Shown here one piece after another: positions 34,704-43,006 of a DNA stretch of 64,000 nucleotides. Position 1 is the first letter of the stretch, and every line of letters starts with the position of its first letter. The DNA comes from Rhizobiaceae bacterium (lineage in GTDB: Bacteria > Pseudomonadota > Alphaproteobacteria > Rhizobiales > Rhizobiaceae). The notes beneath the pieces were generated by a model. That model worked only from the letters and a program-made list of their open reading frames with translations, was not told where the DNA came from and did no database searches. The position numbers and the translations under genes are program-made. The stretch lies in assembly GCA_905339215.1 (NCBI GenBank), contig CAJPFN010000014.1, forward strand, positions 331,547-395,546, written 5' to 3'.

Positions 34704-35558
34704 ATGGATCCGATTACGCAGTTGGTCGCGAGCATGAAGATCCCGATCGGCCAGTGGGGGAAGGTCTTCTTCGACTTCCTCACGTCCAATTTCGAGTGGT
34801 TCTTCGATTCCATCGCCGACGGCCTGAGCTTCGTGCTCGAAAGCCTGATCGCCTTCATGCTCTGGCTGCCGGCGAGCGTGGTCATCGCGCTCATCGCGGC
34901 TCTGGCGTGGTACCTGCAGAAATCGTGGAAACTCGCCATCGCCGTCGCCATCGGCCTGCTCTACATCGTCAACCAGGGGCTGTGGAAAGAAACGGTCGAG
35001 ACGCTGGTGCTCGTCGTCGCCGCCGCCGCGGCCTCGATGGCCATCGGCGTGCCGATCGGCATCTGGGCGGCGCACAACGAGCGCGCCTACCGCATCCTCC
35101 AGCCGGTCCTCGACCTGATGCAGACGATGCCGACCTTCGTCTACCTGATCCCGGTGCTGATCCTGTTCGGGCTGGGCATCGCGCCGGGCCTGATCGTGAC
35201 CGTCATCTTCGCCGCGCCGGCGCCGATCCGGCTGACCTATCTCGGCATCACGGCCGTACCGAAGCCGATGCTGGAAGCGGGTGCGGCCTTCGGCGCCACC
35301 AGGCGCCAGCTGCTGTGGAAAGTCGAACTGCCGGCGGCCCTGCCGACCATCATGGCCGGGCTGACCCAGTGCATCATGCTGTCGCTGTCGATGGTCGTGA
35401 TCGCCGCCCTGATCGGCGCCAACGGCCTCGGAAAGCCGGTGGTGAGGGCCCTCAACTCGGTGAACATCCCGCTCGGCCTCGAGGCGGGCCTGGCGATCGT
35501 GGTGCTCGCCATCATCCTCGACCGGATCAGCCGGGTCTCGACGGGAGGCGCCAAATGA
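34704..35558 (+). CDS. choW: Choline ABC transporter permease
   Basis: This 284-residue permease has about six transmembrane helices and the BPD_transp_1 cytoplasmic loop EAGAAFGATRRQLLWKVELPAALPTIMAG. The N-terminal DPITQLVASMKIPIGQWGKVFFDFL is typical of ProW/ChoW. The stop overlaps the choV start (ATGA), indicating translational coupling. It forms the channel of the choXWV importer. Confidence 0.93.
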   Translation: MDPITQLVASMKIPIGQWGKVFFDFLTSNFEWFFDSIADGLSFVLESLIAFMLWLPASVVIALIAALAWYLQKSWKLAIAVAIGLLYIVNQGLWKETVETLVLVVAAAAASMAIGVPIGIWAAHNERAYRILQPVLDLMQTMPTFVYLIPVLILFGLGIAPGLIVTVIFAAPAPIRLTYLGITAVPKPMLEAGAAFGATRRQLLWKVELPAALPTIMAGLTQCIMLSLSMVVIAALIGANGLGKPVVRALNSVNIPLGLEAGLAIVVLAIILDRISRVSTGGAK

Positions 35559-36736
35559 CGGCCGCGGTCGATTTCAGGAACGTCGACATCGTCTTCGGCA
35601 AGGAGACGGGCAGGGCGCTCGCCATGATCGACAAGGGTGCCTCGCGCGCCGAGATCCTCGCCGAGACCGGCGCGGTGCTCGGCTGTGCAGGTTGCAACCT
35701 GACCGTTCAGGAGGGCGAGATCTCGGTGCTGATGGGGCTCTCGGGCTCCGGCAAGTCGACGCTGCTGCGCGCCGTCAACCTGCTCAACGTGCCGGTGCGC
35801 GGCAACGTCTACGTCAAGGACGGCGCCGAAGCGGTGGACGTCGTCCATTGCGACGAGGCGACGCTGCGGCGCATCCGCCAGAAGCGCGTCGCCATGGTGT
35901 TCCAGCAGTTTGCGCTGCTGCCCTGGCGCACTGTGGAGGAGAACGTCGGCTTCGGCCTCGAACTCGCCGGCGTGCCCGACAAGGAGCGCAAGGAGCGGGT
36001 CGCCCGCCAGCTTTCGCTGGTCGGCCTCGACCAGTGGGCGAAGAAGTATGCCCACGAACTGTCCGGCGGCATGCAGCAGCGCGTCGGCCTGGCGCGCGCC
36101 TTCGCCACCGAAGCGCCGATCCTCCTGATGGACGAGCCGTTCTCCGCGCTCGATCCCCTGATCCGCACGAAGCTCCAGGACGAACTCCTGCAGCTTCAGG
36201 CGACGCTGAAGAAGACCATCATCTTCGTCAGCCACGACCTCGAGGAGGCGCTGAAACTCGGCACCAACATCACCATCATGGAGGGCGGCCGCATCGTCCA
36301 GACCGGCGCGCCCGAAGACATCGTGCTGAGGCCAGCCAACGACTATGTGCGCGACTTCATCGCCAACGTGAATCCGCTGTCGGTGCTGACGGCATGGAAC
36401 GTCATGCGCGACCGCCGCGACCTGGAAAAGACCGACGACGGCTGGGTCTGGCTCGACCGGCGCAAGACGACGCGCTTCAGGATCGACGCCGACGGGCTGG
36501 TGGCCGCGGCCGAGCGCGACGGCAAGCCGGTGGTGTGGGTGTCGTGCGCCGACGTGGAAAGCCAGCCCGACGACGACGCGCGCGTCTTCTGGGCCAATCC
36601 CGGCACGCCGCTGAAGACGGTGATGCTTGCCATGCACCGCTCGCAGACGGCGCCCGTGGCGCTGTTCGACGACAGCTCGAAGTTCGTCGGCGCGATCGGC
36701 ATCAGGGACGTGCTCTCGGCGGTGCTGAGGAGATAG
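35555..36736 (+). CDS. choV: Choline ABC transporter ATP-binding protein
   Basis: This 393-residue ATPase of the ProV/OpuAA class has a typical N-terminal leader before Walker A GLSGSGKST (61-69), signature LSGGMQQRVGLAR (about 169-181), Walker B ILLMDEPFSALDP and H-loop FVSHDLEEAL. The C-terminal ~110 residues form a degenerate CBS-like regulatory part. The start ATG overlaps the choW stop, so the long frame upstream is spurious. A repeat-flanked nuclease gene follows 30 bases later. Confidence 0.93.
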   Translation: MTAAVDFRNVDIVFGKETGRALAMIDKGASRAEILAETGAVLGCAGCNLTVQEGEISVLMGLSGSGKSTLLRAVNLLNVPVRGNVYVKDGAEAVDVVHCDEATLRRIRQKRVAMVFQQFALLPWRTVEENVGFGLELAGVPDKERKERVARQLSLVGLDQWAKKYAHELSGGMQQRVGLARAFATEAPILLMDEPFSALDPLIRTKLQDELLQLQATLKKTIIFVSHDLEEALKLGTNITIMEGGRIVQTGAPEDIVLRPANDYVRDFIANVNPLSVLTAWNVMRDRRDLEKTDDGWVWLDRRKTTRFRIDADGLVAAAERDGKPVVWVSCADVESQPDDDARVFWANPGTPLKTVMLAMHRSQTAPVALFDDSSKFVGAIGIRDVLSAVLRR

Positions 36737-36764
36737 GGCAGAGCGGACCGCCGGTCGCGACGGT

Positions 36765-36954
36765 CGTCGCGCCGCCCCTCATCCCCCTGCCGGGACCTTC
36801 TCCCCGCAGGCGGGGAGAAGGGGCGCTCCCGCGGCCGGTTTCGCCAGTCGCCGGCATTGCAGGACCGGTTGCGACGCTGGCGGTGAAGAACCGGACGCGA
36901 CGCCGGCGAATCCCTCTCCCCGTCCTTCACGGGGAGAGGGTAAGGGTGAGGGGC
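36765..36954 (+). repeat. Direct repeat copy A (~190 bp), palindromic modules
   Basis: Copy A begins CGTCGCGCCGCCCCTCATC and ends AGGGGC. It contains two palindromes: CCTTCTCCCC/GGGGAGAAGG (36796-36822) near the start and CCCTCTCCCCGT/ACGGGGAGAGGG (36912-36940) near the end, joined by a GC-rich linker with CGCCAGTCGCCGGC and GTGAAGAACCGGACGCGACGCCGG. The same element recurs at 37432-37624 in the same orientation, flanking the DUF559 gene. It fits a REP/BIME-like intergenic element. Confidence 0.85.
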
Positions 36955-36999
36955 AGTTTCCATCCCGACGCCGGGGTCGGGCCACCATGGAGCGGTGCG

Positions 37000-37422
37000 A
37001 TGCGCGGACCGCAGACGGCAAGAACCCGCAGGGCGCGGTCGCTGCGCCGGACCGACAACGACGCCGAAGCGCTGCTCTGGTCCAACCTGCGCGACCGGCG
37101 GCTGAACGGCCATAAGTTCGTGCGCCAGTTGCCCATCGGCCGCTACTTCGCCGACTTCGCCTGCCGCGAGGCCCAGCTGGTGGTCGAACTCGATGGCAGC
37201 CAGCATGCCGACCGTGCCGCCGACCGCGTCCGCGATGCCTTCATGGTGGGCGAGGACTGGTCGGTGCTGCGCTTCTGGAGCGCCGATGTCTTCCGCGATC
37301 GCGACGCCGCGCTTGAGACGATCCTGGCGGCTCTCGACCGCCGGCTCGAGCCGACTGTCGCCGCGGACCTGCGCTTCATCGCGTCGGGCTCCTATCGGCG
37401 GCGGCCGGACCAGGGCGCCTGA
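37000..37422 (+). CDS. DUF559 (Vsr-like) endonuclease-domain protein
   Basis: This 140-residue protein has the DUF559 PD-(D/E)xK fold: Glu23 in EALLW, Asp52 in FADFAC, then Glu63-x-Asp65 in VVELDGSQH, and a FRFW-type VLRFWSADV strand. All catalytic-type residues appear intact. Relatives are compared with very short patch repair nuclease and are often found as solitary genes near repeats; their biological role is not established. The ATG at 37000 starts the conserved region; an upstream frame continues from choV and is spurious. The gene lies exactly between two direct copies of a ~190 bp repeat. Confidence 0.8.
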   Translation: MRGPQTARTRRARSLRRTDNDAEALLWSNLRDRRLNGHKFVRQLPIGRYFADFACREAQLVVELDGSQHADRAADRVRDAFMVGEDWSVLRFWSADVFRDRDAALETILAALDRRLEPTVAADLRFIASGSYRRRPDQGA

Positions 37423-37431
37423 GGTACGACA

Positions 37432-37624
37432 CGTCGCGCCGCCCCTCATCCCCCTGCCGGGACCTTCTCCCCGTGAAGAACGGGGAGAAGGGGCGCTTCC
37501 GCCGCCGGTCTCGCCAGTCGCCGGCGGTGAAGAACCAGGTGCGACGCCGGCGGTGAAGAACCGGACGCGACGCCGGTGAATCCCTCTCCCCGTCCTTCAC
37601 GGGGAGAGGGCAAGGGCGCGGGGC
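37432..37624 (+). repeat. Direct repeat copy B (~193 bp)
   Basis: Copy B repeats copy A (36765-36954) almost base for base at both ends: the same CGTCGCGCCGCCCCTCATC opening, the same two palindromes (one loop GTGAAGAACGG-like instead of GCAGGC) and the same GAGAGGG close. The middle has one duplicated GGCGGTGAAGAACC unit. It starts 10 bases after the DUF559 stop. The remaining 229 bp before the next gene (37625-37853) show no recognisable feature. Confidence 0.85.
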
Positions 37625-37853
37625 AAACCGGCCCCTGTCGACCTGCGACCCCTTCCCGTCTTGGAAACCGCGGCGCGGACGTATATCTCAGTCGTGTCCG
37701 TGCGCCGTCAGGGGAAGCCGAGTGATCGCATCGTCCGCCAACCCGTCTTTGCCCCGCCGCCCGGCGGACGCGCATGAGGCCCGCGCGGGCAGGCGAGCCG
37801 AACGGCATGCGCCCGGCGACGCGGACACGCGAGACACGGCCGGAGCGCGCTGA

Positions 37854-39140
37854 ATGGACCTTTTGCGCGACAACGAGCTGATCTACGGGCGGCTGCTTTC
37901 GATCGAGGAGCCGCACCTCATCGAGCGCTACAACAAGGCGTTGACCGCGTTCGGCCTGAAGCCGACCAAACTCGCCAAATTCGAGATCGATCGCACCGGC
38001 TTCTCGCCGCAGATCGCAGCCGAACAGGGCGACTACCACTATCTCGATCCGAACGAGGTCAACCGCCGCTTCATCATCCTGACCCCCGCGCAGGTCGACC
38101 TGCCGGTGGTGCACACGGCGTTCTCCAACACCTCGCAACTCGTCTACGAGTTCTTTCAGGGCAACCAGCGCGCCATCGACGCGCTGACCATCAAGGACGT
38201 GATCTACGGCGAGATCGAGGACTCGGTGCAGAAGGTCGAGGACATCGAGGACCTCCTGTCGATCAACCAGGTCGAGTTCAAGGTGCTGTCGGCCGAGGAC
38301 GTGCTCGGCAAGGCCGCCGAGCTCGGCCGCCTGGTCGACCGTCTGAAGCAGGAGCCCGACGCCTGGCGCGACAACGCCATGCTGGAAAAGATGGTCGAAC
38401 TCGCCAAGGTGTGCGGCGACATCCGCGAGAACGCGCTCGTCCCCGACCAGGTGATCTTCCGCCACAACGCCTTCTGGACCAGCCATTTCGGCGGCATCTA
38501 CGTGTTTGTCGATCCGGACGTGACCACCGTCATCTCCGACCCGGCGACACCCGGCTTCCGCCGCTCGCGGCCCTGGCAGGTGAGCTACCTGTCCATTCGC
38601 GACGCCGACCGGGTCTTCCGCTTCCTCGCCTCGACGGGCCGCATCGAGCTGCCGCGCGGCTCGTGGATCGAGAGCTCCGGCTATCTCGAGCACCGCGCCG
38701 AGATGGTGATCCGATCGCTGATCCGCACCGCGGACCCGAATGCCGACCTTTCGGCGGTCGACAAGGTGTGGCTGCAGACCTGGATCCACACCCATGCCGA
38801 TCTCGTCAATCGCGACGCCAACTTCCCCTTCCTCAACGCTGCCAAGCGGGAAATCGCGCAGCTCGGGCATCTGAGGATCGAGGACGTGCCGCCGCTGCAG
38901 CGCTTCCTCGTCATCCGCGCCAAGCCGGACCATCCCGACGCCTGGCTGACCAACCGTCTGATCTCGGATTTCGTGCCGCAGGACTTCGTCGCGCGCTACG
39001 TCTTCAACAAGCAGGGCTTCTACGCCGACTACGAGAGCTACACGGAGCGCTGGCGGCGCCATGTTGTCGACATTCTGAAAACCACCTATCTCAAGGACAA
39101 GGCGGCATTCCGCACCCGCCTCTACGGGCTGACGGACTGA
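37854..39140 (+). CDS. DUF6638-like protein, function unknown
   Basis: This 428-residue soluble protein begins MDLLRDNELIYGRLLSIEEP and has no signal peptide or membrane helix. I associate its opening and the RHNAFWTSHFGGIYVFVDPD centre with the family DUF6638, with moderate certainty. The TGTASS-free body is rich in Asp/Arg with several conserved-looking aromatic stretches (FFQGNQRAIDALT, WLQTWIHTHADLV). It is followed 15 bases later by a DUF2333-like membrane protein. The two form an operon. The role is unknown; I suggest a link to the AAA operon at 27-31 kb. Confidence 0.75.
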   Translation: MDLLRDNELIYGRLLSIEEPHLIERYNKALTAFGLKPTKLAKFEIDRTGFSPQIAAEQGDYHYLDPNEVNRRFIILTPAQVDLPVVHTAFSNTSQLVYEFFQGNQRAIDALTIKDVIYGEIEDSVQKVEDIEDLLSINQVEFKVLSAEDVLGKAAELGRLVDRLKQEPDAWRDNAMLEKMVELAKVCGDIRENALVPDQVIFRHNAFWTSHFGGIYVFVDPDVTTVISDPATPGFRRSRPWQVSYLSIRDADRVFRFLASTGRIELPRGSWIESSGYLEHRAEMVIRSLIRTADPNADLSAVDKVWLQTWIHTHADLVNRDANFPFLNAAKREIAQLGHLRIEDVPPLQRFLVIRAKPDHPDAWLTNRLISDFVPQDFVARYVFNKQGFYADYESYTERWRRHVVDILKTTYLKDKAAFRTRLYGLTD

Positions 39141-39155
39141 GGGAAGCGAGGGGAA

Positions 39156-40301
39156 ATGCTTGATCCGATCGTGAACTTCTTCACCCGCGTCTTCCAGTGG
39201 ATCGGCCGCGGCATCGGCTTCGTCATCGGCATCGTCCTGTGGCCGTTCCTGTGGGCCGGACGCTGGTACACGCAGCGCGGCTGGATCCTGAAGACCATCC
39301 TCGGCGCGCTGATCGTCGCCCTCGTCGGTCTCTACGGCGTGTTCATCTGGAACACGCAGGTCTGGTCGAACTTCAATCCGGACTACCCGGCCGCCTACAC
39401 CTTCCAGAACCCGCCCGCCGACCAGTCGGGTACCTCCGGACAGGCGGCGGGCAGCCAGCCAGTCGCCACACAGGGCGAGGAGGTGCGCACCTGCACCCGC
39501 TCGGCGATTGTCGACGTGACCCGCGACCTGATCGACTTCAACGTCAACCAGAACGCCTGGATCTCGTCGATGATCCTCTACAAGACGGGCCTCTTCGGCA
39601 TCGACTGGGACCACACGCCGTTCCTCGACAACAAGGCCTCCTTCCAGCGCGGCATCAACCAGGCGATCCGGCGCACCACGGTGGAACTCGTCGACTCGCT
39701 CGGCCGCGTGCGCGGCACCAGCCAGGTCGACCAGAGCCTGCAGGACGCGCGCGGCTCGATGAACTTCGACGAGCACACCTGGTATTTCGGCCTGAACCCG
39801 TTCGGGCCGAAGACGCCGACGCCGTCCTTCTACCGCTCGGCGATCCGCGACCTCGACGCCTTCAACACGCGGCTTTCCGGCTGTACGGCGATCTTCGACG
39901 CCCGCGCCGACAATCTGATGCAGTTCGTCGACCGCATCGCCAACGACCTCGGCGCCACCTCGGCGATCCTGCGCGAGCGCTCGGAACTGCACAATGACGG
40001 CTGGTTCGACACGCGCGCCGACGACCGCTTCTGGTTCGCCTACGGCCAGCTCTACGGCTACTACGGCATCATGACGGCCGCCCGCCACGACTTCCAGGCG
40101 GTCATCCAGTCGCGCGGGCTGACCCAGCTGTGGAACAACCTCTCCGACCAGTTCAAGGCGGCGCTGAAGATCCAGCCGCTGATCATCTCCAACGGCCGCG
40201 AGGACGGCTGGATCATGCCGACCCACCTCGCCACGATGGGCTTCTACGTGCTACGCGTGCGCTCCAACCTCGTCGAGGTGCGCGAGATCGTCGACCGGTA
40301 G
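39156..40301 (+). CDS. DUF2333-like membrane-anchored protein
   Basis: This 381-residue protein has an N-terminal double hydrophobic stretch (about 12-35 and 44-66, VIGIVLWPFLWAGRWYTQRG and then ILGALIVALVGLYGVFIW) and a long periplasmic domain (WSNFNPDYPAAYTFQNPPA..., DLIDFNVNQNAWISSMILYK, NLMQFVDRIANDLG). It matches DUF2333, a family of unknown function. The ATG has GAAGCGAGGGG upstream. It is translated with the DUF6638-like partner and is the membrane component of that pair. Confidence 0.82.
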   Translation: MLDPIVNFFTRVFQWIGRGIGFVIGIVLWPFLWAGRWYTQRGWILKTILGALIVALVGLYGVFIWNTQVWSNFNPDYPAAYTFQNPPADQSGTSGQAAGSQPVATQGEEVRTCTRSAIVDVTRDLIDFNVNQNAWISSMILYKTGLFGIDWDHTPFLDNKASFQRGINQAIRRTTVELVDSLGRVRGTSQVDQSLQDARGSMNFDEHTWYFGLNPFGPKTPTPSFYRSAIRDLDAFNTRLSGCTAIFDARADNLMQFVDRIANDLGATSAILRERSELHNDGWFDTRADDRFWFAYGQLYGYYGIMTAARHDFQAVIQSRGLTQLWNNLSDQFKAALKIQPLIISNGREDGWIMPTHLATMGFYVLRVRSNLVEVREIVDR

Positions 40302-40323
40302 CGAGGCGAAAGGCGACGGTCTC

Positions 40324-40443
40324 TTACCCCCGCCGCCGCAGCTCGAGCAGCGGGATTGCCAGCAGGAGCGCCATGGCGGCGAGGTCGATCGCCGCGAAGC
40401 CGGCGTGCAGCGGGATGTCGATGTCGAGGTAGTACTGCGTCAT
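40324..40443 (-). CDS. Putative 39-residue single-helix membrane protein
   Basis: A 39-codon frame (ATG at 40443, TAA at 40324) encodes a short polar head (MTQYYLDIDIPL) and a hydrophobic helix AAIDLAAMALLLAIPLLEL ending RRRG, a typical small membrane protein with positive-inside tail. It starts 44 bases after the 40488-40940 gene on the same strand, so it could be the last gene of that unit. No strong ribosome site is visible, so it may not be expressed. Confidence 0.4.
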   Translation of the reverse strand: MTQYYLDIDIPLHAGFAAIDLAAMALLLAIPLLELRRRG

Positions 40444-40487
40444 CGCGGGGTCGGCTTCGCGTGGACGACGGCCGCTCGGCGCAGCCG

Positions 40488-40940
40488 TCAGTCGGCGAAG
40501 CGCGCCCGGTCGCGAGCGGTCGCCGGCCGGTCGACCACGGTCCTCCCGCGCGGATCGAACAGCTGGTAGCGGCCGCCGACGATCCGTTCCAACCAGCCGC
40601 CGTTGTAGAGCGTCTCGGCCCTCTCGCCCGCGCCCGGCAACGTGTCGGCGCCCCTTCGGAAACCGGCGCCATGGCCGTCGCCTCGTTCGCCCGCCCCATA
40701 GCCGCCGCCATGCCCGCCATCGTCGCCGCCACCATGTCCTCCTCCGTCGTCCCCGCCGCCGCCGCCCCCATCTCCCCCGCCGCCGCCGTCCCCATCTCCA
40801 CCGCCACCGCCGTCGCTATCTCCGCCGCCATCCGAATCGCTGTCGGCCATCGCCCGGTGGGGAGCCGCGATTGCCGGAGCGAGCAGCAGGACGATCGCGG
40901 CGAGGCGCGCGAGAATGGATCGGGCAAGCGCAGCGTTCAT
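40488..40940 (-). CDS. Secreted Gly/Asp/His-rich low-complexity protein
   Basis: This 150-residue protein has a signal-like N-terminus (MNAALARSILARLAAIVLLLA), then about 60 residues of Gly/Asp/Ser/His repeats (GGGDSDGG, GGGGDDGGGHGGGD), then a structured-looking tail (ETLYNGGWLERIVGGRYQLFDPRGRTVV). The repeat recalls Ca2+-binding acidic Gly-rich segments but is not a canonical RTX nonamer. An alternative start is at 40952. It lies 78 bases downstream of a similar gene on the same strand, and both face a two-component pair. Confidence 0.6.
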   Translation of the reverse strand: MNAALARSILARLAAIVLLLAPAIAAPHRAMADSDSDGGGDSDGGGGGDGDGGGGGDGGGGGGDDGGGHGGGDDGGHGGGYGAGERGDGHGAGFRRGADTLPGAGERAETLYNGGWLERIVGGRYQLFDPRGRTVVDRPATARDRARFAD

Positions 40941-41018
40941 GACGTCGTCCATGGCGGTCCGAACAAGGCCGAATGGCCGCCGGTGGTCACCAGCGGCCGT
41001 TCCTTCGGACAATCTATA

Positions 41019-41423
41019 TCAGGCGTGGTTGCCGCCGTCGTCATGACCGCCGCGACCCCTGCCGCTGCCGCGATCGCCCCCGTGGTCGTCACCGGCGCCG
41101 TCGTCGGCCCCGTGGCCACCATTGTCGTCGCCGGCACCGTCGTCGGCACCATGGCCGCCGCCACTGTCATCGCCGCCACTGTCATCGCCGCCGTTGCCGT
41201 CGCCGTCGCCGCCGCCGTCGCTGTCGCTGTCACCGCCGCCGTCGCTGTCGCCGCTGCCCGAACCGCCTTCGCCGTTGTGGGCGACAATCACGCCCTGATG
41301 CGCCGAGACGGCCTTGCTGATCGCGGGGCTGCCCGATGTTACGGAAGCCAGCGCATATGCCGGCAGCGCCAGCGACAGGGCGGCGCCGGCGGCGAGGGTC
41401 GTCCAGATGGATGTGGTTTTCAT
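41019..41423 (-). CDS. Secreted Gly/Asp-rich repeat protein
   Basis: This 134-residue protein starts with a signal peptide (MKTTSIWTTLAAGAALSLALPAYALA) and a short ordered part (SVTSGSPAISKAVSAHQGVIVAHN). The rest is made of Gly/Asp/Ser/His repeats (GHGADDGAGDD twice in tandem, GGGDSDGGG). The C-terminus is GRGRGGHDDGGNHA. It resembles Ca2+- or metal-binding, surface-exposed low-complexity proteins. GGAGGTACTGCA precedes the ATG at 41423. It is divergent from the histidine kinase gene; the 172-bp between them may hold the target promoter of that two-component system. Confidence 0.65.
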   Translation of the reverse strand: MKTTSIWTTLAAGAALSLALPAYALASVTSGSPAISKAVSAHQGVIVAHNGEGGSGSGDSDGGGDSDSDGGGDGDGNGGDDSGGDDSGGGHGADDGAGDDNGGHGADDGAGDDHGGDRGSGRGRGGHDDGGNHA

Positions 41424-41595
41424 TGCAGTACCTCCGTGGTGGGGGAGACTTCCAATCTCCGAGGACAGATGAGCACCAGGACTTCGCCTTCTCCAGCCGC
41501 CCAGAACCAATGCCGCGCCGGATCGGACCTAAGGCCGGGGGACTGTGCCGACAGTCCGATATCGCGCCCCGGGCCTCATCGTGTAGAAAGGCGCA

Positions 41596-42990
41596 ATGAA
41601 CGACTTCGCCGCAGAGCAGTCGGCCGCGGACGAGCCCAGGCTCAGCCTTACGGCCCAGTTTGCCATCATGGCCACGATCGTGCTCGTCCTGGGCATGGGG
41701 TCGGTCGGTTACTGGGTGGGCGAGCGAATCGCCACCGACGTCACGCGCAACACCGCGGTGGCGACGGCGTTCTACGTCGACAGCGTCATCGCCCCGCTGA
41801 CCGAGGACATGTCCGATCTCGGCGTGTTCGGCGAGGGGCCGAAACTGGCGCTTTCGGAAGCGCTGGCGGGCGCCCTCGGCGGCCGGATCGTATCCTTCAA
41901 GATATGGGCACCCGACGGGACTGTGGTCTACGCCACGGATGACGCGCTGGTTGGCCGGAAGTTTCCGGTGAAAGCGGATCTGCGACAAGCTCTCGACGGC
42001 CAGGTGAATGGCGGGTTGGACAGCCTCGTCGATGACGAGAACGTGGCCGAGCGTCAGGCGCGGAAGCCGCTGCTGGAAATCTACAGCCCCATTCGCCAGC
42101 CATGGTCCGGGACGGTGATCGGCGCGGCGGAATCCTACGAGGACGCCACGGGGCTCGTCCGCGACATCCGTGCGGCGCGCACAGAAAGCTGGCTGGTTGT
42201 GGGAACCGCAACGATGGCGATGCTCGCGCTCCTCTACACAATCGTCCAGCGCGGCGGGCTCACCATCAAGCAGCAACGTGCGGCGCTGCGGCAGAAGGTG
42301 GCGCAGCTGTCGAGCCTGCTCGAGCAGAACGAGGGCTTGCGCCGGCGCCTCGAACTGGCCTCTCATCGCAATGCCACATTGGCCGAGCGGAGCCTGAGGC
42401 GGCTATCCGCCGACCTGCACGACGGGCCCGGGCAACTGCTCGCCTTCGCCTTGCTGCGGCTCGATTCGGCGACGGCGACGATCCCGCCCTCGGAAGACAT
42501 GCGTTCCGTCCGTGACGCCCTGAACGAGGCGATGCGCGAGGTGCGCAATCTGTCTCGCGGCGCCGCCCTTCCGGAGTTGGACAGGCTCGACGCCGAGCAG
42601 GTCCTGCGGCAGGTGGTGCAGGCCCACGAAGCCCGCTCCGGCACAAATGTGGCACTGGACGTGCGGCCGCCCCTACCGGCCCTGGAGCAGGCTGAACGCA
42701 TCGCGCTCTACCGCTTCGTCCAGGAGGCGCTCAACAATGCCACCCGGCACGGCGGCGGGGTGGCGCAGGCAGTCGCGGCCGAGGTTGCGGCGGGCGAGCT
42801 CGTCGTCCGCGTGTCCGACCAGGGAGGCGGCTTCGACCCCGCGGCGCGTACGAACGGGCTCGGTCTTGCGGGACTGGAGGAACGTCTTGTCGCCCTCGGA
42901 GGACGATTTGAGCTGTCCTCAGTCATCGGCAAGGGTACCGTCCTGACGATGCGCCTGCCGGTGGCGAGGCAGACGGAGGCCGCCACTTGA
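41596..42990 (+). CDS. Sensor histidine kinase, NarX/LiaS type
   Basis: This 464-residue membrane kinase has TM1 (about 22-44), a ~155-residue periplasmic sensor region (cache-like, with GGRIVSFKIWAPDGTVVYATDDALVG), TM2 (about 197-215), and a HisKA_3 domain with phospho-acceptor His275 in RRLSADLHDGPGQLL. The catalytic HATPase has FVQEALNNATRHG, VSDQGGGFDP and GLGLAGLEERLVALGG. HisKA_3 kinases pair with NarL-type regulators, and one follows 16 bases later. The signal is unknown. GTGTAGAAAGGCGCA precedes the ATG. Confidence 0.92.
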   Translation: MNDFAAEQSAADEPRLSLTAQFAIMATIVLVLGMGSVGYWVGERIATDVTRNTAVATAFYVDSVIAPLTEDMSDLGVFGEGPKLALSEALAGALGGRIVSFKIWAPDGTVVYATDDALVGRKFPVKADLRQALDGQVNGGLDSLVDDENVAERQARKPLLEIYSPIRQPWSGTVIGAAESYEDATGLVRDIRAARTESWLVVGTATMAMLALLYTIVQRGGLTIKQQRAALRQKVAQLSSLLEQNEGLRRRLELASHRNATLAERSLRRLSADLHDGPGQLLAFALLRLDSATATIPPSEDMRSVRDALNEAMREVRNLSRGAALPELDRLDAEQVLRQVVQAHEARSGTNVALDVRPPLPALEQAERIALYRFVQEALNNATRHGGGVAQAVAAEVAAGELVVRVSDQGGGFDPAARTNGLGLAGLEERLVALGGRFELSSVIGKGTVLTMRLPVARQTEAAT

Positions 42991-43006
42991 ACGGACGGGA
43001 GGGAAC

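Noticed and set aside
36737..37650. Insertion sequence around the DUF559 gene
   Set aside because: The flanking repeats are direct and palindromic internally, but there is no transposase and no target-site duplication that I can recognise.
40944..41320. Frames of poly-Arg/His or poly-Ala/Val opposite the Gly/Asp-rich proteins
   Set aside because: They arise from the GCC/GTC trinucleotide bias of the Gly/Asp repeats read on the other strand or in other frames.
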